Shown here: positions 50,747 to 55,838 of the stretch, piece by piece
Position numbering within the stretch: the stretch's first letter is position 1
How the letters are laid out: the number at the start of each line of letters is the position of its first letter
NCBI RefSeq assembly: GCF_001612785.1
Contig: NZ_BDBC01000067.1
Location: 1-55,838 of the forward strand
From: Nocardia beijingensis NBRC 16342
GTDB lineage: Bacteria > Actinomycetota > Actinomycetes > Mycobacteriales > Mycobacteriaceae
Direction of reading: 5' to 3'
Length of the DNA: 55,838 nucleotides
Notes under the pieces: generated by a model
What the model was told of the DNA's origin: nothing
Database searches by the model: none
Seen by the model: only the letters and a program-made list of their open reading frames with translations
Made by a program: the position numbers and the translations under genes

Positions 50747-51242
50747 GGAATTGTCCGGGTTCGGGCAGTTGGCGGCACTGAGCGAGGAAGAGCTGCGCAC
50801 GCTGGCCCGCGCCGGGCGTGATGTGACTTTCCCCGCCGACCATCGGGTGATCACCGAAGGCGGGCAGGCCGACCGATGCTGGCTGATCGGCCACGGCCGA
50901 ATACTGCTGGACGCCCACGTGCCGGGGCGCGGCGCCGTTGTCCTCCAGACGCTCGGAGGCGGCGATCTGCTGGGCTGGTCCTGGCTCGTACCACCCTATC
51001 GGTGGCATTTCGGTGCGGTGACCGCCGAACCGGTCGAGGCCGTCGAATTCGACGCGCGCGTATTGGCCGAACTGGCCGACCAGGACCCGCGATTCGGCCG
51101 CGCGCTGGCCATGATGCTTTTCGAGGCGCTGCTGGAACGGCTGCAGGCCACCCGGGCGCGGCTGCTCGACCTCTACCGCAACCCCACCGAAACGTGCGCC
51201 GCCGCTGCACCGCGCGGCACGGCCGGACGAGGTGCCCGATGA
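50733..51242 (+). CDS. Cyclic-nucleotide-binding-domain protein inside the hydrogenase operon
   Basis: 169 residues. One Crp-like sensor domain: LSEEELRTLARAGRDVTFPA then HRVITEGGQADRCWLIGHGR, the phosphate-cassette region GAVVLQTLGGGDLLGWSWLV and a long dimer helix (FGRALAMMLFEALLERLQAT). No HTH follows, so it is not a transcription factor by itself. It overlaps both neighbours (14 bases with hydB, ATGA with hydG), so it is made in step with the enzyme. It may bind cAMP or another ligand and tune the complex. The canonical Arg of the cassette is not evident. Confidence 0.85.
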   Translation: MPTGEELSGFGQLAALSEEELRTLARAGRDVTFPADHRVITEGGQADRCWLIGHGRILLDAHVPGRGAVVLQTLGGGDLLGWSWLVPPYRWHFGAVTAEPVEAVEFDARVLAELADQDPRFGRALAMMLFEALLERLQATRARLLDLYRNPTETCAAAAPRGTAGRGAR

Positions 51243-52093
51243 GCGTGGACACGCAGACCCGCACGGTGCCGTACGGCGACACGATGCTGCCTTACCGCGT
51301 GATAGACCGCGTCATACAGACCCCGGACACTGTGACACTGCGCCTGGAGCCGGTGCGGGATGCCGCGCGACGTTTCGGGGCGGGGCAGTTCATGATGCTC
51401 TACAGCTTCGGCGTGGGTGAGATCGCAATCTCGATCAGCGGAAATCCCGCCGCCGACGACGGCATCCTCGAACACACCATCCGTGCGGTGGGCGCGGTGA
51501 GCGCGGCGTTGCACGACACCGAGATCGGCGGCCGGATCGGCGTCCGCGGTCCGTTCGGCACCGGATGGGACCTGGCGTCCGCGATCGGGGGAGATCTGGT
51601 CATCGTGGGCGGCGGCGTCGGACTGGCGCCGCTGCGATCAGCGATCCTCGCCGCGCTCGCCGCCCGGTCGGACTATCGGCGGATCGTGCTGATCAGCGGA
51701 GCCCGCACCCCGGCGGACATGCTGTTCCGCGACGATCAACAAGTGTGGTCGGCGGCCGGTCCGATCGAACTCGAGCAGACCGTCGATCGCCCCGCGCCGG
51801 ACTGGCGCGGTCGCGTCGGCTTCGTCACCGAGCCACTGGCCCACCTGACCGTGGACCCGGACAAGACCACAGCCCTCCTCTGCGGTCCGGAAATGATGAT
51901 GCGTTTCTGCGCACAGACTCTGCTGCGCAGGGGAGTCGCCGCCGCCGACATCCAGCTGTCCTTGGAGCGCAACATGCAGTGCGGTGTCGCGCGCTGTGGT
52001 CACTGCCAACTCGGCCCGTTATTGCTGTGCCGGGACGGACCCGTGGTCGCCTACGCGACCGCCGAACCACTCCTGGCGGTGCGCGAACTATGA
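51239..52093 (+). CDS. hydG: Group 3b hydrogenase, FAD/NAD(P)-binding gamma subunit
   Basis: 284 residues, ferredoxin-NADP reductase-like. FAD segment RRFGAGQFMMLYSFGVGEIA and ISISGNPAADDG, NAD(P) segment VIVGGGVGLAPLRSAILAAL and LLCGPEMMMRF, then the Cys cluster LERNMQCGVARCGHCQLGP with a final Cys in LLCRDGP for a [2Fe-2S] centre. It exchanges electrons with NAD(P)H. Start ATG 51239 overlaps the upstream stop; the frame is open further upstream as a shadow. Confidence 0.9.
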   Translation: MSVDTQTRTVPYGDTMLPYRVIDRVIQTPDTVTLRLEPVRDAARRFGAGQFMMLYSFGVGEIAISISGNPAADDGILEHTIRAVGAVSAALHDTEIGGRIGVRGPFGTGWDLASAIGGDLVIVGGGVGLAPLRSAILAALAARSDYRRIVLISGARTPADMLFRDDQQVWSAAGPIELEQTVDRPAPDWRGRVGFVTEPLAHLTVDPDKTTALLCGPEMMMRFCAQTLLRRGVAAADIQLSLERNMQCGVARCGHCQLGPLLLCRDGPVVAYATAEPLLAVREL

Positions 52094-52863
52094 CCGAGAC
52101 ACCGACCCTCGCGGTATGGAAGTTCACTTCTTGTGACGGTTGCCAGCTCACCTTGCTCGACTGCGAGGACGAACTGCTCGCGCTCGCGGGCAGGGTGCGC
52201 ATCACCCACTTCGCGGAAGCGTCGAGCGCCATGGCACCGGGCCCATACGACGTTTCACTCGTCGAGGGATCGATCACGACGGAAGAAGAGCGCCGCCGGA
52301 TCGTGGAAATCCGTGAGCGATCCAGGATCTTGGTGGCGATCGGGGCATGCGCCACACATGGCGGGATCCAGGCGCTACGCAATTTCGCCGACGTCAGCGA
52401 GTTCACGTCAGTGGTGTACGCCAGCCCGGAGTACATCGCCACCTTGGGCATATCCACCCCGATTTCCGCGCATGTACCGGTGGACTTCGAGCTCCGTGGC
52501 TGCCCGATCGACCGGCGCCAGCTTCTCGACACCCTGTGCGCGTTCCTGGCAGGCCGCGCACCCGACATCCCGAACACCAGCGTGTGCACCGAGTGCAAAC
52601 GCCGCGGCACCACCTGTGTGATGGTCGCCGAGGGAATTCCCTGCCTCGGCCCGGTCACGCAGGCGGGATGCGGCGCCCTGTGCCCGGCCTATCACCGCGG
52701 GTGTTTCGGTTGTTTCGGTCCGATGGCGAAACCCAATATCCACGCGCTGCTTCCCATACTGCGCGTCAACGGCATGGAACCCGGCGACATCGACCGCGTT
52801 TTCGCCACTTACGCCGCAGCCGCGCCGGAGTTCGCGAACAGGAACGGCGATGATTCGGAGTAG
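52090..52863 (+). CDS. hydD: Group 3b NiFe hydrogenase small subunit
   Basis: 257 residues. The proximal cluster motif is KFTSCDGCQLTLLDCEDE, with further Cys in AIGACATHGG and RGCPID; the medial/distal Cys cluster includes SVCTECKRRGTTCVMV, CLGPVTQAGCGALCPAYHRG and CFGCFGP. There is no twin-arginine signal, so the enzyme is cytoplasmic, as expected for group 3b. ATGA overlap with hydG and a 14-base overlap with hydA. Confidence 0.93.
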   Translation: MTETPTLAVWKFTSCDGCQLTLLDCEDELLALAGRVRITHFAEASSAMAPGPYDVSLVEGSITTEEERRRIVEIRERSRILVAIGACATHGGIQALRNFADVSEFTSVVYASPEYIATLGISTPISAHVPVDFELRGCPIDRRQLLDTLCAFLAGRAPDIPNTSVCTECKRRGTTCVMVAEGIPCLGPVTQAGCGALCPAYHRGCFGCFGPMAKPNIHALLPILRVNGMEPGDIDRVFATYAAAAPEFANRNGDDSE

Positions 52864-54139
52864 GCAGCTGAAGGTCGGCTCGCTTGCTCGAGTCGAAGGC
52901 GAAGGCGCGCTGCGCGTCGTCATCGCGGACGGACAGGTGGAAAGCGCCGAGTTGAACATCTATGAGCCACCGCGATTCTTCGAAGCATTTCTGCGCGGAC
53001 GCGCCTACACCGAGCCCCCGGACATCACATCCCGCATCTGCGGGATCTGCCCGGTCGCCTACCAGACCAGTGCCTGTAACGCCCTCGAGCAGATCTGTGG
53101 CGTGGAGCTGGACCGGCCACTGGCCGACCTGCGCAGGCTGCTGTATTGCGGTGAATGGATTTCCAGCCACGCCCTGCACATTCACCTGCTGCACATGCCC
53201 GATTTCCTCGGCTACCCGGACGCGATCGCGCTCGCCACCGACCACCGCGAACTCGTCGAACAAGGGCTGGCAACGAAGAAAGCGGGCAACGCGCTGCTGG
53301 AACTGCTCGGTGGCCGAGCCATCCATCCGGTCAACGTCCGGCTCGGCGGCTTCTACTCGGTCCCCGAACTCGCCGATTTCGCTCCGGTGATCGAGTTACT
53401 CCGCGACGCGCGGGACTGCGCGGAGCGAACCGGACATCGAGCGGCTGCGTTCGATTTTCCCGAGTTGGAACTCGATTACGCTTTTCTCGCCGCCGCCGCA
53501 CCGGACCGATACGCCATCGACAGCGGCACGGTGCACACCAGCAGCGGGCTTCGGCTCTCCGCGGCGGAATTTCCCGTGCACGTGCGCGAGCACCAGGTAC
53601 CGCACTCCACGGCCTTGCACGCCCTGCTCGACGGCGAACGCTATCTCACCGGGCCACTGGCCCGGTACACGCTGAACTACCACCAGCTGTCTCCGAGCGC
53701 CCGCCAGGTCGCGGCCGAGATCGGCCTCGGCACCGAATGCCGTAATCCGTTCCGCAGCATCCTGGTCCGCGTGGTCGAAGTCGTCTACGCCATCGATGAG
53801 GCACTGAGTCTCATCGCCGCCTACGAGCGCCCCTCCCGTGCGGCGGTGCCCGTAGCGCCCCGCGCCGGAACCGGCCACGGGGTGAGCGAAGCCCCCCGTG
53901 GACTGCTCTACCACCGCTACGAGATCGACGACCACGGCATCGTGCGCGCGGCCACGATCATCCCACCGACGTCCCAGAACCAAGCCGTCATGGAGGACGA
54001 CCTGCGGCGCGCGGTCGCGGACAATGTCGACCTCGACGACGCCGCGCTCGCAGCGGTATGCGAGCGCGCGATCCGCAACTACGATCCGTGCATCTCCTGC
54101 TCGGCGCACTTCCTGGACCTCGACGTGGTGCGCCGATGA
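52850..54139 (+). CDS. hydA: Group 3b NiFe hydrogenase large subunit
   Basis: 429 residues. The Ni ligands are in the L1 motif TSRICGICPVAYQTSACNAL and the L2 motif NYDPCISCSAHFLD, both complete. After the His of L2 only about 9 residues remain, the peptide removed by the maturation protease whose gene follows. N-terminal KVGSLARVEGEGALRVVI is typical. With hydD it forms the H2-activating core. Group 3b is assigned from the BGDA subunit set rather than from phylogeny. Confidence 0.94.
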   Translation: MIRSRQLKVGSLARVEGEGALRVVIADGQVESAELNIYEPPRFFEAFLRGRAYTEPPDITSRICGICPVAYQTSACNALEQICGVELDRPLADLRRLLYCGEWISSHALHIHLLHMPDFLGYPDAIALATDHRELVEQGLATKKAGNALLELLGGRAIHPVNVRLGGFYSVPELADFAPVIELLRDARDCAERTGHRAAAFDFPELELDYAFLAAAAPDRYAIDSGTVHTSSGLRLSAAEFPVHVREHQVPHSTALHALLDGERYLTGPLARYTLNYHQLSPSARQVAAEIGLGTECRNPFRSILVRVVEVVYAIDEALSLIAAYERPSRAAVPVAPRAGTGHGVSEAPRGLLYHRYEIDDHGIVRAATIIPPTSQNQAVMEDDLRRAVADNVDLDDAALAAVCERAIRNYDPCISCSAHFLDLDVVRR

Positions 54140-54618
54140 CCGAGCACTGGGCCGTGGTCATCGGCGTCGGCAACGCCTACCGCAGGGACGACGGAGTCGG
54201 TTCCGCCGTCGCCCTCCAGATCGAAAAGCTGGACATCTCGGGTGTTCTGGTGACCCTGTCGGACGGTGAACCCATGAGCGTCGCCGACCTCTGGGCCGGT
54301 ATGGACCTCGCCGTGGTGATCGACGCTGTGCGCTGCGAGCCGTCGGTTCCCGGCCGGGTCCGCCGCGGCGGTCTCGATCTGCTCCGGCACACCGGCACCG
54401 CGGCGTCCTCTCACACGCTGGGGATCCAGGACGCGCTACCGTTGGGCCGCGCGATCGGCCGCGTGCCCGGCCGGATCGTCGTCATCGCGGTGGACGCGGC
54501 ACGCCTGGATCTGGGTGTCGGCTTGTCGGAGCCGGTCACCGCCGCCGTCCCACACGCGGTGGACGCCGTCATCACGGAGCTGTTCAGAGCCGAGCCGGCC
54601 AATCGAGTCCGGAGGTGA
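54136..54618 (+). CDS. Hydrogenase maturation endopeptidase
   Basis: 160 residues, HycI/HyaD-like. VVIGVGNAYRRDDGVGSAVA carries the conserved Asn/Arg-Arg-Asp-Asp/Gly start, and AVVIDAVRCEPSVPG the second metal-binding Asp. A third ligand His is seen in SSHTLGIQDAL. It trims the C-terminus of HydA after Ni insertion. Overlaps hydA by ATGA. The other hyp maturation genes are not in the window. Confidence 0.88.
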   Translation: MTEHWAVVIGVGNAYRRDDGVGSAVALQIEKLDISGVLVTLSDGEPMSVADLWAGMDLAVVIDAVRCEPSVPGRVRRGGLDLLRHTGTAASSHTLGIQDALPLGRAIGRVPGRIVVIAVDAARLDLGVGLSEPVTAAVPHAVDAVITELFRAEPANRVRR

Positions 54619-54826
54619 AACGGGTCAGTGTGTCTCCGGGCCCCGGATGCGATCACTTCGAGCGAATGGAATGACCGGTTCGAAGCTCACCTCGGTGGTG
54701 ACCGCGGGCTCCTCGCCGCGCGGCTGGGCGTGCAACCCGTGCAGCCTCGGTGAGGATGCGTTCGCGTCCCTGCGCGTCCACTGCACGTCGGCCTCCCCAG
54801 CGAGACTGTGGTCCGTTTCCGCACCA

Positions 54827-54850
54827 GTACAAGTACAAGTACAAGTACAT
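54827..54850. repeat. Hexanucleotide tandem repeat (GTACAA)
   Basis: Three copies of GTACAA followed by GTACAT, ending at the stop codon of the Rv1733c-like frame on the minus strand. Each unit contains the GTAC palindrome. A short microsatellite of this kind is unusual for this GC-rich sequence and could vary by slippage. Confidence 0.7.
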
Positions 54851-55448
54851 CAATGCTTGTCACCTCTTGCCGTACGACACATCTGTCGGTCCCATCGCGC
54901 GCTACGATGCCGTGCCAGTATCAAGACCGTCGCGTTCACCAGGCACCATCCACACACCCAGATCCCGACCAGGACGGAAACACCTATCTCGATCCCGGCC
55001 ACCACCGCAGTGTCCGGGTGGCGCGATTGCGCGGTGGGCGCGCCGTCGGCGGCGAGCCACAGCTCGACATGATCGCCGAGTTGCGCCTTCTCCCGGACCG
55101 GCACGATGCCTCGCCCGTATGGCCGGACTCTTCCCATCGCACCCGGCCTTCGTATCGATGCGCCGCGGTTCGGACGGGCTGGTCGGTGATTACGGCGTGA
55201 ACCAGGGATCTCGTCGCACTCTCGTAACGGATTTCGGCGGAGGCGCCGGCATACGCGTCCGTAGCGAGGGCACCCGCCACCGGGACCGCGATCAGTACCG
55301 CGATCGTGGCGATGGCGCGGACCGCTGATCCGATGTGGTCGGACGGGCGCATCAGTTGGTTCGCATTGCATGGTTGCAGCGACCACAGGCGGGTCAGCCG
55401 AATCCACCATCCGTCCAGCGCAATGACCACGCTTTCGGATATCGCCAT
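54850..55448 (-). pseudogene. Rv1733c-like two-span membrane protein, frameshifted
   Basis: From 55448 the frame gives LWSLQPCNANQLMRPSDHIG, a membrane span in AVRAIATIAVLIAVPVAGAL and an extracellular segment to HRYEGRVRWEESGHTGEA. Near 55108-55115 the frame changes; the other frame continues VPVREKAQLGDHVELWLAAD and a second span in AVVAGIEIGVSVLVGIWVCG, ending RHRSARWDRQMCRT. The joined architecture equals mycobacterial Rv1733c, a DosR-regulon membrane protein of unknown function. One indel, real or from assembly, separates the halves. ATG 55352 is an alternative start. Confidence 0.62.
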
Positions 55449-55534
55449 CCACCGCCGCTTCTGACGACCGGCGCCATCAGCTTCGAGGATCGCGCTTCGG
55501 GTGGATCATCGACAGAGACGAAGGTCATGCATCG

Positions 55535-55554
55535 GACGGGACATCAGGCCCCGC
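55535..55554. promoter_or_regulatory. Weak DosR-like box
   Basis: GACGGGACATCAGGCCCCGC matches the DosR consensus at 13 of 20 positions and keeps the GGGAC half. It is 87 bp upstream of the Rv1733c-like frame and 208 bp upstream of the flavodoxin gene. A further half-site, GAAAGTCCCG (55660-55669), lies about 95 bp before the flavodoxin start. Confidence 0.4.
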
Positions 55555-55762
55555 CTCTACCGCCGCGCAAAGCCCCTACCTCGCTCGGCGGCATGCGCGA
55601 GCACGCCGCTGGCCAGTACTCGAGGTGAGCCCCGGAAGATCACCGCCCGGCCCGCCATGGCGAAAGTCCCGCGGGAATGGTCGGTTCGACTCTGTTGCCT
55701 CCTCTCTCCGCCGCCCTACCGTCGGAGACCTCACCCGGTAGAGCGCAGAGGAGAACATCGTC

Positions 55763-55838
55763 ATGCGCGCGCGAATAGTCTACGAATCGATGTTCGGGAA
55801 CACCGCCGCGATCGCGGAAGCCATCGCTCAGGGACTGC
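55763..55838 (+). CDS. Flavodoxin-family protein, 5-prime end only
   Basis: The first 25 residues, RARIVYESMFGNTAAIAEAI then AQGL, contain the FMN phosphate-binding loop (SMFGNTAAIA) of flavodoxins. GAGGAG stands upstream of ATG 55763. The gene continues beyond the window, so length and subgroup are unknown. Location in the hydrogenase/stress block suggests a redox role under low oxygen. Confidence 0.75.
   Translation, partial: MRARIVYESMFGNTAAIAEAIAQGL

Noticed and set aside
49856..50854. 332-codon minus-strand open frame opposite hydB
   Set aside because: Antisense to a gene with two intact cubane motifs; no ribosome binding site and no recognisable domain.
1..55838. tRNA genes, rRNA genes or a CRISPR array
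   Set aside because: No cloverleaf T-arm motif in a suitable context, no rRNA-like stretch and no regularly spaced direct repeats were noticed by eye; a covariance-model scan would be decisive.

Overview
The window reads as a high-GC actinobacterial chromosome (or very large replicon) of the Mycobacteriales, most likely Nocardia or a close relative. The basis is a PknK-like kinase/LuxR regulator, a beta-ketoadipate pathway in actinobacterial layout, a two-domain universal stress protein beside a group 3b NiFe hydrogenase with a DosR-like box, an Rv1733c-like membrane protein, and GTG/TTG starts with many ATGA-type stop/start overlaps. No rRNA, tRNA or CRISPR array was recognised.

Layout. 0-2.2 kb: a DUF35-type Zn-ribbon/OB-fold protein, a DUF3263-like protein and truncated pieces that look like a decayed conjugative element. 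2.3-5.5 kb: a PknK-like Ser/Thr kinase-ATPase-LuxR regulator. 5.87-8.39 kb: two nested insertion sequences, an IS256-family element (8-bp target duplication) inside the right end of an IS481-family element (6-bp target duplication).

8.4-24.2 kb: aromatic catabolism. A LysR regulator is divergent from pcaF-pcaI-pcaJ. A doxX/marR pair follows. A MarR-regulated operon encodes a hydroxycinnamoyl-CoA hydratase-lyase and its CoA ligase. An IclR regulator, vanillin-type dehydrogenase, pcaH, pcaG, a fused pcaB-pcaD gene and pcaC follow, then an aryl-alcohol dehydrogenase. Together these could take a hydroxycinnamate such as caffeate through protocatechuate to succinyl-CoA and acetyl-CoA; no vanillate demethylase or 4-hydroxybenzoate hydroxylase is present, so ferulate or p-coumarate would need genes elsewhere.

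25.3-38.8 kb: a second catabolic cluster. One operon holds a CUT2-type ABC importer, a SnoaL-like protein and an aldehyde dehydrogenase. Another holds an aldehyde dehydrogenase, a DUF3237 protein, an alpha/beta hydrolase, a GMC oxidoreductase and a carotenoid-cleavage-type oxygenase. An IclR regulator lies between them, and the same AGAACA-N3-TGTTCT palindrome precedes both operons. I infer uptake and oxidative side-chain cleavage of a phenylpropene, stilbene or related aromatic.

39-45.5 kb: a degenerate accessory zone with a Zn-ribbon amidoligase-like protein (C-terminal frameshift), a short-chain dehydrogenase running into an imuA'-like remnant, an Imm32-like protein, an IS982-family element, a long hairpin and a small split gene. 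45.7-48.3 kb: arsenic resistance (arsC, aquaporin-type channel, arsR; divergent arsI and a second arsR). 48.5-55.8 kb: a probable hypoxia/dormancy block with universal stress protein, group 3b hydrogenase (hydB, cNMP-binding protein, hydG, hydD, hydA, maturation protease), an Rv1733c-like frameshifted gene and the start of a flavodoxin-family gene.
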